Shown piece after piece: positions 17,410 to 25,912 of a stretch of DNA of 64,000 bases. A program made the position numbers and the translations under genes. Position 1 is the first letter of the stretch. Every line of letters starts with the position of its first letter. Source of the stretch: RPQJ01 sp963748985 (lineage in GTDB: Bacteria > Pseudomonadota > Gammaproteobacteria > Steroidobacterales > Steroidobacteraceae); NCBI GenBank assembly GCA_963748985.1, contig CAVVKQ010000013.1:93792-157791 (forward strand). The letters run 5' to 3'. The notes beneath the pieces are model-generated. The model was not told the DNA's origin, did no database searches, and saw only the letters and a list, made by a program, of their open reading frames with translations.

Positions 17410-18512
17410 CGCCAGCCCTTGAAGAAGCTGCCGTCGGCGAAGTCCCAGAGCAGGCTCAGGTGCCAGCGCGTGTCGTAGGGCTGATCGCTGAGCGGAATCT
17501 CCGCACCCAGGCTCAGTGCCACGTGCGCGCCACGGGTGAGTCCGAAACGCAATTGTGGCACCACGGTCCACTGCACCGAGTCGCCGCCGTCGTCTTCGAA
17601 AGGCACCGCCGCGGTAAACTCCAGTGCGGGGAAGACCCGCCGCGGCCATTTGGTCCAGCGGTAGTGCACGACGCCAGCGAACTCGGCTTCGCCGGTGTCA
17701 ACGTCGTCCACCGGCAGGATCAGGCGTGCGCTCGACTGGATCATCCAGCGCTCGTCGAAAAGCCGGCCGTAGGCGAGGTAAGGGATGACCTCATCGGACG
17801 CCTCGCCGTCGGTCGGGAAGGCGACGACCACGGCGCCCGACAGGATCGAGCGCCGCGCGAGGTCCCAGTGCAGTACCGTCTTGGCGCCGACCTCCACTTC
17901 GGTGATCTCGGCGTCGGTGCCATCGTCTTCATGGATGACCTCGACGACACCCATCGAGCGTTTGCCGAAGCGTTTCTCGATCTCGAGCACGTTGCGCCAG
18001 ACGTCGGCGCCCTCGCGCTCGGTCAGCCGTGATTTCCAGACGATCTCGTCTTCGGGGAAGGCCTTCTTGGTGCGGATCGGCAGGAAGAAATTGAGTTCGC
18101 CGGGTGGATAGGATGCGCTGCCCGGTGCCAGCGTTTTCGCGTAAGCGACGACATTGCGGACCTGCTGCTCATCGAGCGCAGCCACTTGCGAGGGCATCGT
18201 GGCCGACAACCCCAACGCCTGGCCGCCGTGCGTGACGACGATCTGCCAATCCTCGGCGGGTTCGCGGCTGTTGAAAAGCGGGTCGGACAGGTCGGCAGGT
18301 TGGGGGTCCAACGCCTTGACGGTCGGATTCTCCGGGTCGGGGCGCCCCGTGGGGCCGTGGCAGGCGGCGCAGACGCTCTCGAACGTCTGGCGGCCGGCCT
18401 CGAGGTCTGGAGCGGGTACTGCGATGGCCAGGGTGGGTAGCACAAGGGCGGCCAAGCCAGGCAGCGCTGTAGCGAGCAAGCGGGCGAGCATCGTGCTTCG
18501 TGGCGCATTCAT
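17406..18512 (-). CDS. Exported cytochrome c domain fused to a beta-barrel-like domain
   Basis: After an N-terminal signal peptide (hydrophobic stretch about 10-33, cleavage near AVPA) comes a monohaem c-type domain with CAACH (Cys48, Cys51, His52) and a methionine ligand candidate in SATMPSQ. From about residue 145 the sequence changes to alternating short strands with aromatic ends (YLAYGRLFDERWMIQSS, VVHYRWTKWPRRVFPALEF, WHLSLLWDF), like outer-membrane barrel or MetA-type proteins, and ends in Trp-Arg. The 368-residue fusion is uncommon. It stands alone between the convergent deacetylase gene and divergent glyA. An electron-transfer or porin-associated role is a guess. Confidence 0.7.
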   Translation of the reverse strand: MNAPRSTMLARLLATALPGLAALVLPTLAIAVPAPDLEAGRQTFESVCAACHGPTGRPDPENPTVKALDPQPADLSDPLFNSREPAEDWQIVVTHGGQALGLSATMPSQVAALDEQQVRNVVAYAKTLAPGSASYPPGELNFFLPIRTKKAFPEDEIVWKSRLTEREGADVWRNVLEIEKRFGKRSMGVVEVIHEDDGTDAEITEVEVGAKTVLHWDLARRSILSGAVVVAFPTDGEASDEVIPYLAYGRLFDERWMIQSSARLILPVDDVDTGEAEFAGVVHYRWTKWPRRVFPALEFTAAVPFEDDGGDSVQWTVVPQLRFGLTRGAHVALSLGAEIPLSDQPYDTRWHLSLLWDFADGSFFKGWR

Positions 18513-18609
18513 CGCAGCTTTACCTTTGGGGGCTCCGGCCGACGGGAAACCTCGTCGTCACCCTAGCGCCACCGATGGTTACGCGCGCTCGGTAGTTTCC
18601 GTGATCGGC

Positions 18610-18615
18610 TACAAT
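18610..18615 (+). promoter_or_regulatory. Candidate -10 box upstream of glyA
   Basis: TACAAT at 18610-18615 matches five of six positions of the sigma70 -10 box and lies 26 bases before the glyA start. No convincing -35 box is present at the expected distance. Confidence 0.3.
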
Positions 18616-18641
18616 TGCGTGTCCCCGACCGTGGAGAGCAA

Positions 18642-19898
18642 ATGTTTCCTGCCAGCATGACTATCGCCGGGTTCGATCCCGAGCTCGCGGCTGCAATCGA
18701 TCACGAGCGCGTCCGCCAGGAAGATCACATCGAGCTGATCGCTTCCGAGAACTACGCCAGTCCGCGCGTGCTCGAGGCCCAGGGTTCCGTGCTCACCAAC
18801 AAGTACGCCGAAGGCTATCCCGGCAAGCGCTATTACGGCGGATGTGAATACGTCGACGTCGCCGAGCAGCTGGCGATCGACCGCGCAAAGAAGCTCTTTG
18901 GCGCCGCGTACGCCAACGTCCAGCCGCACTCCGGGTCGCAGGCCAACGCCGCAGCGTTCCTCGCGTTGATGAAGCCGGGCGACACGCTGCTCGGCATGAG
19001 CCTCGACCACGGCGGCCACCTCACGCACGGCGCCAAGGTCAACTTCTCCGGCAAGATCTTCAATGCCGTGCAGTACGGGCTCGATCCGGTCACCGGCGCG
19101 ATCGATTACGCGCAGGTCGAGCGCCTCGCGCACGAACACAAGCCGAAGATGATCATCGCGGGCTTCTCCGCGTATTCGCGCGTCCTCGATTTTCCGCGCT
19201 TTCGTCAGATCGCCGATGCCGTTGGCGCGTATTTCCTCTGCGACATGGCGCACGTCGCCGGTCTGGTTGCGGCGGGCGTCTACCCCAATCCGGTGCCCTT
19301 GGCCGACGTCGTCACGACCACCACGCACAAGACGTTGCGCGGTCCGCGCGGCGGTCTGATCCTCGCGCGCGAAAACGACGAGATCACCAGGAAGCTCAAC
19401 TCGATGATTTTCCCGGGCACGCAGGGCGGCCCGTTGATGCACGTCATCGCGGCCAAGGCCGTGGCGTTCCTCGAGGCGATGCAGCCGGAGTTCGTGGACT
19501 ACCAGCAGCAGGTCGTCGCCAACGCGCGCGCGATGTGCAAGGTCTTCCAGCAGCGTGGAATCAAGATCGTTTCCGGCGGCACCGACAATCACCTGTTCCT
19601 GGTCGACCTGTCCGACAAGCTGATCAATGGCAAGGAAGCCGACGCTGCGCTCGGCCGTGCGCACATCACGGTGAACAAGAACTCGGTGCCGAACGACCCG
19701 CGCCCGCCCATGGTCAGCAGCGGCATCCGCATTGGCACGCCGGCCGTCACCACTCGCGGCTTCATGGAAGCGGAGGTCGCACAGCTCGCCCACTGGATCG
19801 CGGACGTGCTCGATAACTCGACCGATGAAGCCGTGATCGCGAAGACGCGCGCCGCGGTGGAAGAGATCTGCCGCCGCTTCCCGGTCTACGGGCGCTGA
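18642..19898 (+). CDS. glyA: Serine hydroxymethyltransferase
   Basis: GlyA interconverts serine and glycine with tetrahydrofolate, supplying one-carbon units. The 418-residue PLP enzyme has the family blocks ELIASENYASPRVLEAQGS, NKYAEGYPGKRYYGG, the lysine-bearing TTTTHKTLRGPRGG and the C-terminal SSGIRIGTPAVTTRG. ATG 18642 follows GGAGAG at good spacing. A second ATG five codons later is less well placed. It opens the plus-strand run glyA-nrdR-ribD and lies 39 bases before nrdR. Confidence 0.95.
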   Translation: MFPASMTIAGFDPELAAAIDHERVRQEDHIELIASENYASPRVLEAQGSVLTNKYAEGYPGKRYYGGCEYVDVAEQLAIDRAKKLFGAAYANVQPHSGSQANAAAFLALMKPGDTLLGMSLDHGGHLTHGAKVNFSGKIFNAVQYGLDPVTGAIDYAQVERLAHEHKPKMIIAGFSAYSRVLDFPRFRQIADAVGAYFLCDMAHVAGLVAAGVYPNPVPLADVVTTTTHKTLRGPRGGLILARENDEITRKLNSMIFPGTQGGPLMHVIAAKAVAFLEAMQPEFVDYQQQVVANARAMCKVFQQRGIKIVSGGTDNHLFLVDLSDKLINGKEADAALGRAHITVNKNSVPNDPRPPMVSSGIRIGTPAVTTRGFMEAEVAQLAHWIADVLDNSTDEAVIAKTRAAVEEICRRFPVYGR

Positions 19899-19937
19899 TC
19901 GACCGCCGGATGGGCAGGGCAGGCAGGAGACCCTCCG

Positions 19938-20492
19938 GTGTACTGTCCTTTCTGTTCATTCGAAGAAACCAAGGTCATCGACTCGCGCCTGTCGGGCGAA
20001 GGCGAGCAGGTGCGGCGGCGGCGGGAGTGCCTGCGCTGCGGCGAACGATTCACGACGTTCGAGTCGGCCGAGCTGCTGATGCCGCGCGTCGTGAAGAGCG
20101 ACGCCACGCGTGAACCATTCGACGAAGCGAAGCTGCGTTCCGGCATGGTGAAGGCGCTGGAGAAACGGCCTGTCGCGATCGAAGCCGTCGACGCCGCCGT
20201 GAATCATGTCTGCCACAAGCTGCGCACGCTCGGCGAGCGCGAAGTGCCGGCCCGGCTGATCGGTGAACTCGTGATGGACGAGCTGCATCAGCTCGACGAG
20301 GTGGCATACGTACGATTCGCCTCCGTCTACCGCAGCTTCCAGGACGTCGATGCGTTTCGCGAGGAGATCGACAAGCTGCGGCATCGGCGGCCTCGGTCGG
20401 CCGAAGAGCTGCAGCTCGGGCTCTGGACTGGCGCCGATGCGCCGCTGTCGGTAGCGCCAGCGCCGGGCAGCAACCCACCCGGCAAGAAATAG
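19938..20492 (+). CDS. nrdR: Transcriptional repressor NrdR
   Basis: NrdR represses ribonucleotide reductase genes by binding NrdR boxes in response to ATP/dATP. It has a zinc ribbon with Cys3, Cys6, Cys31 and Cys34, an RRRRECLRCGERFTTFE helix and an ATP-cone domain (about residues 49-139). At 184 residues it is longer than the usual 150-160 because of a Pro/Gly-rich tail of about 30 residues. Start is GTG 19938 behind AGGAGA. The next gene, ribD, follows after 12 bases, the common proteobacterial nrdR-ribD arrangement. Confidence 0.93.
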   Translation: MYCPFCSFEETKVIDSRLSGEGEQVRRRRECLRCGERFTTFESAELLMPRVVKSDATREPFDEAKLRSGMVKALEKRPVAIEAVDAAVNHVCHKLRTLGEREVPARLIGELVMDELHQLDEVAYVRFASVYRSFQDVDAFREEIDKLRHRRPRSAEELQLGLWTGADAPLSVAPAPGSNPPGKK

Positions 20493-20504
20493 ATTGAACC
20501 CCGC

Positions 20505-21641
20505 ATGACTGCCAGCCCCGCCGCGATCGACCACGTCCACATGGCGCGAGCGCTGCGGCTCGCCGCGTGTGGCATGTATTCGACCGCACCGAATCCCGCG
20601 GTGGGCTGTGTGTTGCTCGATGCAAACGGCGCCGTGGTGGGAGAGGGCTGGCACCATCGCGCGGGTCAGCCGCACGCCGAAGTACTCGCGTCGCGCGCAG
20701 CAGCCGTCCGCGCACGCGGTGGCACGGCTTACGTGACGCTCGAGCCATGCTCGCACCACGGACGCACGCCGCCCTGCGCGGATGCACTGATCGAGGCGGG
20801 TGTGCGACGGGTCGTCGCAGCGATGCAGGATCCCAACCCGCGTGTCGCGGGCGATGGCCTGCGCATTCTCAAAGCCGCTGGCGTCGTCACGGCCGTTGGC
20901 GTACTCGAACGTGAAGCGCGCGAGCTGAATCGAGGCTTCGTTGCACGCATGACGCGGGGACGGCCCTGGGTGACGGTGAAGCTAGGCAGCAGTGCCGACG
21001 GCCGCACGGCGCTGGCCGACGGCTCCAGCCAGTGGATCACCTCGGAGTACGCGCGCGCCGACGTACAGCGTCTGCGGGCTCGCGCATCGGCGATCGTCAC
21101 CGGCATCGGCACGGCACTCGCGGACGATCCCGCATTGACCGTTCGTGATCGCGCCCTGGACCTGGGCGGTCGTGTTCCGCTGCGCGTCGTGGTCGATTCC
21201 CGCGGACGCTTCGAACCCGGCCTGCAGCTTGCGCGGGACGGCCTGCCGACGCTCGTGTTCACTTCGGACGCGGGCATTGACGCGCTCGCTCACCTCGCAG
21301 AAGCCAGGCCGGAGGCCCTGCAGTTCGAACCCATGCCAGCGGATTCCGCCGGGAGAATCAACCTGGACGCGATGCTGCAGCGCCTCGCGGCGCTCGAATG
21401 CAACGAGGTGCTGGTGGAGGCCGGTCCGCGACTCGCGGGCAGTTTCCTGGCGGCCGGCCTCGCCGACGAGATCGTGTTGTACATCGCGCCAACCATCCTG
21501 GGCGACACGGCGCAGCCCTCCTTTGTTCTGCCGCAGCCGCTGCGTGCGCTGTCGGAGCGACCGCAGTATTCCTATCACGACGTGCGACGGGTAGGACCGG
21601 ACCTCCGGTTGACGCTGCGTCCCGTGGAGACCCGACTTTAA
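20505..21641 (+). CDS. ribD: Bifunctional diaminohydroxyphosphoribosylaminopyrimidine deaminase / uracil reductase
   Basis: RibD carries out the second and third steps of riboflavin synthesis. The N-terminal deaminase domain has the zinc site His57-Ala-Glu59 and PCSHHGRTPPC (Cys82, Cys91). The C-terminal reductase domain (from about 150: PWVTVKLGSSADGRTA, VLVEAGPRLAGSFL) binds NADPH. At 378 residues it has normal length. Its TAA overlaps the ATG of ribE by one base, indicating translational coupling. Confidence 0.95.
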   Translation: MTASPAAIDHVHMARALRLAACGMYSTAPNPAVGCVLLDANGAVVGEGWHHRAGQPHAEVLASRAAAVRARGGTAYVTLEPCSHHGRTPPCADALIEAGVRRVVAAMQDPNPRVAGDGLRILKAAGVVTAVGVLEREARELNRGFVARMTRGRPWVTVKLGSSADGRTALADGSSQWITSEYARADVQRLRARASAIVTGIGTALADDPALTVRDRALDLGGRVPLRVVVDSRGRFEPGLQLARDGLPTLVFTSDAGIDALAHLAEARPEALQFEPMPADSAGRINLDAMLQRLAALECNEVLVEAGPRLAGSFLAAGLADEIVLYIAPTILGDTAQPSFVLPQPLRALSERPQYSYHDVRRVGPDLRLTLRPVETRL

Positions 21642-22240
21642 TGTTCACTGGAATCGTGCAGGGCGTTGGTACGGTGCGTGCGATCGAGCCGCGCGGAGGC
21701 GACGTTACCCTCGTGTTTGACACGACCGGCGTATCGCTCGCCGATATCAATCTTGGTGGCAGTGTCGCGGTGAGCGGCGTCTGCCTGACGGCAACCCGCT
21801 TCGATGCCTCGAGCTTCGCAGCGGACGTTTCACGCGAAACGCTGTCGCTCACGACACTCGACAGCTGGGTCGTTGGCAGCCGGGTGAACCTGGAGAAGGC
21901 GCTGCTGGCCGGGCAGCCGCTGGGCGGTCACTACGTGACCGGGCACGTTGACGGGGTGGGGGAGCTGGTCTCGCGGCACGACGATGCGCGTTCGGTGCGT
22001 ATGGAATTCCGGGTCCCGTCCGAACTGGCGCGCTACGTCGCCCGCAAGGGTTCGATCTGCATCGACGGCGTCAGCCTCACCGTGAACGGCGCCAGGGGCG
22101 ATCGCTTCGACGTGAACCTCGTGCCGCACACCCTGGAGATCACGACGCTCGGCGACCTGCAGGCAGGCAGCCGCGTAAACCTCGAAGTCGACATCATTGC
22201 GCGCTATGTCGAACGGATGATGCACCCCGACCTGGCATGA
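21641..22240 (+). CDS. ribE: Riboflavin synthase alpha subunit
   Basis: This enzyme dismutates two 6,7-dimethyl-8-ribityllumazines to riboflavin. The 199-residue protein starts with the hallmark MFTGIVQG and contains two lumazine-binding repeats: the first with VSGVCLTAT, the second with IDGVSLTVNG and GHVDGVG between them. Start overlaps the ribD stop (TAATG). A 126-base gap separates it from ribBA. Confidence 0.95.
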   Translation: MFTGIVQGVGTVRAIEPRGGDVTLVFDTTGVSLADINLGGSVAVSGVCLTATRFDASSFAADVSRETLSLTTLDSWVVGSRVNLEKALLAGQPLGGHYVTGHVDGVGELVSRHDDARSVRMEFRVPSELARYVARKGSICIDGVSLTVNGARGDRFDVNLVPHTLEITTLGDLQAGSRVNLEVDIIARYVERMMHPDLA

Positions 22241-22322
22241 GCCTCGCACCGGCCGTTCCGCCTTACTACCCCGCCCCCTGTTAAACTGCGCGCCGCGAGG
22301 GCGGATAGAGCGCCGTTCGTAT

Positions 22323-22342
22323 CTGATCAAAATCAATATAAT
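22323..22342 (+). promoter_or_regulatory. Perfect -10 box and FNR/Anr-like site upstream of ribBA
   Basis: A short AT-rich island holds CTGATCAAAATCAA (22323-22336), nine of ten matches to the FNR/Anr half-site pair TTGAT-N4-ATCAA. Immediately after it is a consensus TATAAT (22337-22342), 24 bases before the ribBA ATG. The -35 region (around 22314-22320) is weak. A regulator bound here would cover the spacer and block RNA polymerase. No FMN riboswitch consensus is visible in the leader. Confidence 0.45.
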
Positions 22343-22366
22343 TCAATGATCTAGGTGCTCTTTATA

Positions 22367-23467
22367 ATGAATGTCCTGAACACGATCGACGAGATTCTCG
22401 ACGACATCCGACAGGGCCGGATGGTCGTGATCATGGACGATGAAGATCGCGAGAACGAGGGCGACCTCGTGATGGCCGCGACGAAGGTGCGTCCCGAAGA
22501 CGTCAACTTCATGGCCCGGTACGGCCGCGGCCTGATCTGCCTCACGCTGACCCGCGATCGTTGCCGCCAGTTGCGCCTGCCGTTGATGGTCAGTGACACT
22601 GATTCCGACCAGCGTACGAATTTCACCTTGTCGATCGAGGCAGCCGAAGGCGTCACGACCGGCATCTCGGCCTACGACCGCGCGCACACGATCCAGACGG
22701 CGGTTGCAGCGGCCGCCCGCGCCGAAGACCTGCGGCAGCCCGGCCACATCTTTCCGCTCATGGCGCAGCCCGGTGGCGTGCTGACGCGCGCCGGTCACAC
22801 CGAAGCGGGTTGCGACCTGGCGCGCCTCGCCGGCGCCGAGCCGGCTGCCGTCATCGTCGAGATCCTGAACGACGATGGCACGATGGCGCGCCGGCCCGAC
22901 CTCGAGAAGTTCGCGCGCGAGCACGGGATCAAGATCGGCACGATCGCCGACCTGATCCGCTACCGGCTGGAGAAGGAGCGTTCGGTCGAGCGCATCGCCG
23001 AGCGGCAGATTGCGACCGAGTTCGGCCCGTTCCGGCTGATCTGCTACGAAGACCACGTCAACAGCACGGTTCATCTCGCGCTCGTCCTCGGCAACCCGGG
23101 GTCGGAACAGGCGCCGCTGGTGCGCGTGCACCTCGAGGACACCGTACGTGACCTGGTCGGCGCAATCGAAGTGGGGCACAGCTGGTCGCTACGCGGCGCC
23201 ATGGAGCGCGTTGCGCGCGAAGGCTCGGGCATCGTCGTGCTGCTGCGTCCGTACGAAAGTCCGCTCGATATCGCCGAGGCCGTCCGGACCAGCCATCCTA
23301 CGGCGGCGGCGAGTCCGGCGCGCGGTGCGCAGGTGCTGCGTACCTACGGCATCGGGGCGCAGATTCTCCGCGATCTCGGCGTGCGCAGAATGCGCGTGCT
23401 GAGCGCACCAAAACACATGCATGGGCTTTCAGCATTCGGCCTCGAAGTCGCCGAATACGTGGACTGA
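22367..23467 (+). CDS. ribBA: 3,4-dihydroxy-2-butanone-4-phosphate synthase with degenerate GTP cyclohydrolase II domain
   Basis: The first ~205 residues are an intact RibB domain: MVVIMDDEDRENEGD for metal and substrate binding, and RAGHTEAGCDLARLAG. The C-terminal ~150 residues follow the RibA fold but lack the three zinc-binding cysteines, reading VRVHLEDTVRDLVGA where active enzymes have a Cys-rich SECLTGD/RCDCG block. This half is therefore probably catalytically dead, as in described RibBX-type fusions, and a separate ribA is expected elsewhere. I use ATG 22367 (AGGTG 9 bases upstream), which aligns with the family N-terminus. An in-frame GTG lies 12 bases upstream. Confidence 0.9.
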   Translation: MNVLNTIDEILDDIRQGRMVVIMDDEDRENEGDLVMAATKVRPEDVNFMARYGRGLICLTLTRDRCRQLRLPLMVSDTDSDQRTNFTLSIEAAEGVTTGISAYDRAHTIQTAVAAAARAEDLRQPGHIFPLMAQPGGVLTRAGHTEAGCDLARLAGAEPAAVIVEILNDDGTMARRPDLEKFAREHGIKIGTIADLIRYRLEKERSVERIAERQIATEFGPFRLICYEDHVNSTVHLALVLGNPGSEQAPLVRVHLEDTVRDLVGAIEVGHSWSLRGAMERVAREGSGIVVLLRPYESPLDIAEAVRTSHPTAAASPARGAQVLRTYGIGAQILRDLGVRRMRVLSAPKHMHGLSAFGLEVAEYVD

Positions 23468-23481
23468 GGAGCAGACTCGAG

Positions 23482-23958
23482 ATGGACAATATCCGCACCT
23501 TGCATGGCGACGTCATCGCGCGCGACCTGCGCATCGCCATCATCGCCTCGCGCTTCAATGACGCGATCGTCGAGAACCTCGTGCGCGGCGCGGTGGACGC
23601 GCTGTTGCGCCATGGCGCCAGCGAAAAGCAGATTGAAATCATCCGCGTCCCGGGTGCGTACGACCTGCCCTTCGTCGCGCGACGTGTCGCGGCGGCGAAG
23701 CGCTGTGACGCCATCGTCGCCCTGGGCGCGGTGATCCGCGGGGCGACGCCGCACTTCGATTACGTCTGCAGCCAGTGTGCCTCGGGCCTCGCGCGCGCAG
23801 CGGACGATACGGGCGTGCCGATTGCGTTCGGCGTGCTGACGACCGACACCATCGAGCAGGCGGTGGAACGAGCCGGCACCAAGGCGGGCAACAAGGGTGC
23901 GGACGCAGCACTGGTCGCGATCGAACTGGCAAACCTGATGCGCAGGCTGGACGTCTGA
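23482..23958 (+). CDS. ribH: 6,7-dimethyl-8-ribityllumazine synthase
   Basis: RibH condenses the RibB product with the RibD-pathway pyrimidine to form lumazine, usually as an icosahedral capsid or decamer. The 158-residue protein shows IIASRFNDAIVENL, VPGAYDLPFVARR, AVIRGATPHFDYV and GVLTTDTIEQA with the expected spacing. It lies 14 bases after ribBA and 2 bases before nusB, the usual order. Confidence 0.95.
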   Translation: MDNIRTLHGDVIARDLRIAIIASRFNDAIVENLVRGAVDALLRHGASEKQIEIIRVPGAYDLPFVARRVAAAKRCDAIVALGAVIRGATPHFDYVCSQCASGLARAADDTGVPIAFGVLTTDTIEQAVERAGTKAGNKGADAALVAIELANLMRRLDV

Positions 23959-23960
23959 GA

Positions 23961-24431
23961 ATGACGCGACCCCGCAGCGACCGTTCCGGACGAGCGCGCA
24001 GCCTGTCGCGGCGCCTCGCGCTGCAGGCGCTCTACCAGTGGCAGATGACCGGTCAGTCGTTTCCCGAACTGCGCAACCAGTACGCGGCCGACGAAGGCTA
24101 CGCCGAGGTCGACCAGGAGTACTTCCAGCAACTGCTGCAGGGCGTGGTCGACGATTCCGCAGCTCTCGACGCCATGATCGGGGAGTGGCTGGATCGGCCG
24201 GTGGCGCAGCTCGATCCGGTCGAGCACGCGGTGTTGCTGATCGGTGTCGAGGAACTGCGCGCGCACGTCGAAGTGCCGTACAAGGTGGTGCTGAACGAGT
24301 GCGTCGAACTCACGAAGAAGTTCGGGGCGACCGACGGCCACAAGTTCATCAACGCGGTCCTGGATCGTGCAGCGCGCCAGTTGCGCGCGGCCGAGCAGCA
24401 GGCCACGGCGCGTCGCTCGCCGGGCAAGTAA
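23961..24431 (+). CDS. nusB: Transcription antitermination protein NusB
   Basis: NusB binds boxA RNA with S10 (NusE) to support rRNA antitermination. The 156-residue all-helical protein has an Arg-rich N-terminus (RSLSRRLALQALYQWQMTG) and the conserved PYKVVLNECVELTKKFGATDGHKFINAVLD. ATG 23961 lies two bases after the ribH stop. Position ribH-nusB-thiL is conserved. Confidence 0.95.
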   Translation: MTRPRSDRSGRARSLSRRLALQALYQWQMTGQSFPELRNQYAADEGYAEVDQEYFQQLLQGVVDDSAALDAMIGEWLDRPVAQLDPVEHAVLLIGVEELRAHVEVPYKVVLNECVELTKKFGATDGHKFINAVLDRAARQLRAAEQQATARRSPGK

Positions 24432-24459
24432 CGCATCTCTCCCGAACCCCGGAGCACCC

Positions 24460-25419
24460 GTGCCCCTCGGTGAGTTCGACGTCATCGCCCGCTATTTCTC
24501 GCGCAGCTCGCCGCGCGGGGACGTCCTGCTTGGCGTGGGTGACGACGCTGCATTGCTGACGCCGGTGCCGGGCCAGGCCCTGGTGGCCGCGACGGATACA
24601 CTCGTCGAAGGGCGGCATTTCCTTGCGGGCACGCCCGCCAGCGCGATCGGGCATCAGGCGCTGGCCGTGAACTTGAGCGACCTGGCCGCCATGGGCGCCG
24701 AACCGGCCTGGGCGCTGCTTTCACTTTCCATGCCGCACGCCGACGAGCGCTGGCTCGCAGACTTCGCGGACGGGTTGTATGCGCTGGCCGAACGTCATGG
24801 CGTTGCACTCGTCGGGGGCGATACGGTATCGGGCCCGCTCGTCGTTACGATCGAAGTGCTGGGATTCGTGCCGCCGACCGCGGCACTGCGGCGCTCGGGT
24901 GCGCGAGCAGGCGACCTCATCATTGTCTCCGGTGCACCGGGCGTGGCCGCGGCCGGGCTCGAGGAACTGCAATCGGGCCGGGCAACGTTCGAGTCGAAGG
25001 ATGCGCGAGTGCGTCGCTTCCTGCGTGCCGAACCGCGGCTTGCGCTGGGGCGCGCGCTGCGCGGCTTCGCCACGGCGGCGATGGACGTCTCGGATGGATT
25101 ACTCGGTGATCTCGGCAAGCTCGCGCGTGCGAGCGGCGTGCGTGCGTGCATCGACCTCGAGCGCCTGCCGCTGGCACCCGAACTCGAGGCGTATCCGCTG
25201 GCCGAAAAGGAGCGCCTGGTGCTGCACGGCGGTGACGACTACGAACTGCTGTTCACGCTGCCCGCCGATCACTTCGGGCACATCGAACACCTGGCCAAGG
25301 CCGGCGGCTGCAGCCTGCGGTGCCTCGGCTCGATGGTGCAGGGCGAAGGCGTCGAGTGCCGTCGCGACGGGGTGCACGTGAATGTCGCAGGGAAAGGCTA
25401 TGACCATTTCGCCTCCTGA
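24460..25419 (+). CDS. thiL: Thiamine-monophosphate kinase
   Basis: ThiL phosphorylates thiamine monophosphate to the active diphosphate. The 319-residue protein has the AIRS-like ATP-binding fold: GVGDDAALL, DTLVEGRHF, NLSDLAAMGAEP, VGGDTVSGP, DVSDGLLGDL and HGGDDYELLF. Start is GTG 24460, five bases after GGAG. The end overlaps pgpA by 20 bases. Confidence 0.95.
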   Translation: MPLGEFDVIARYFSRSSPRGDVLLGVGDDAALLTPVPGQALVAATDTLVEGRHFLAGTPASAIGHQALAVNLSDLAAMGAEPAWALLSLSMPHADERWLADFADGLYALAERHGVALVGGDTVSGPLVVTIEVLGFVPPTAALRRSGARAGDLIIVSGAPGVAAAGLEELQSGRATFESKDARVRRFLRAEPRLALGRALRGFATAAMDVSDGLLGDLGKLARASGVRACIDLERLPLAPELEAYPLAEKERLVLHGGDDYELLFTLPADHFGHIEHLAKAGGCSLRCLGSMVQGEGVECRRDGVHVNVAGKGYDHFAS

Positions 25420-25912
25420 GTCCGGTCACAAGCGCGACCGCATCCCGGTGCCGGCGGCGCTGCTGCGCGATCCCGTCCACCTGCTCGCCCTGGGGTTTGG
25501 CGCGGGTCTCGCGCCCGTGGCGCCCGGCACGTTCGGTTCGATCGTCGGTCTGCTGTTCGGGTTGGCGGTCGCGCCATTCGGCTTCTGGTTCGCCCTGGCG
25601 GTGACGATTGTCGTCACCATCGCAGGAATCTGGATCTGCGGGGAAAGCGCGCGGAAGCTCGGGGTTCACGACCACTCCGCCATCGTGTGGGATGAGGTGG
25701 CCGGAATGATGCTGACCCTGCTGGCCGCGCCGGCCACGTGGTGGGGCATCGGGCTCGCTTTCGGGCTGTTCCGGCTGTTCGACGTGTGGAAACCCTGGCC
25801 GATCCGGGAGGTTGATCACGGAATGCGCGGTGGACTGGGAATTATGCTCGACGACGTAATGGCAGCCGTGATGGCCGCCGCCCTGTTGTTGATCATCAAG
25901 AAGTACACGTGA
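25400..25912 (+). CDS. pgpA: Phosphatidylglycerophosphatase A
   Basis: PgpA is an inner-membrane phosphatase making phosphatidylglycerol. The 170-residue protein has the family signatures GAGLAPVAPGTFGS, IVWDEVAGM and FRLFDVWKPWPIREVD (catalytic acidic residues) and about three membrane segments, ending in AALLLIIKK. ATG 25400 lies inside the end of thiL. The TGA overlaps the GTG start of the next gene. Confidence 0.93.
   Translation: MTISPPESGHKRDRIPVPAALLRDPVHLLALGFGAGLAPVAPGTFGSIVGLLFGLAVAPFGFWFALAVTIVVTIAGIWICGESARKLGVHDHSAIVWDEVAGMMLTLLAAPATWWGIGLAFGLFRLFDVWKPWPIREVDHGMRGGLGIMLDDVMAAVMAAALLLIIKKYT

Noticed and set aside
22241..22366. FMN riboswitch before ribBA
   Set aside because: The conserved FMN-aptamer blocks (AGGGCAGG-like and CCGAC...GGTCnGGATG-like) are absent and the gap is too short for a full aptamer plus platform.
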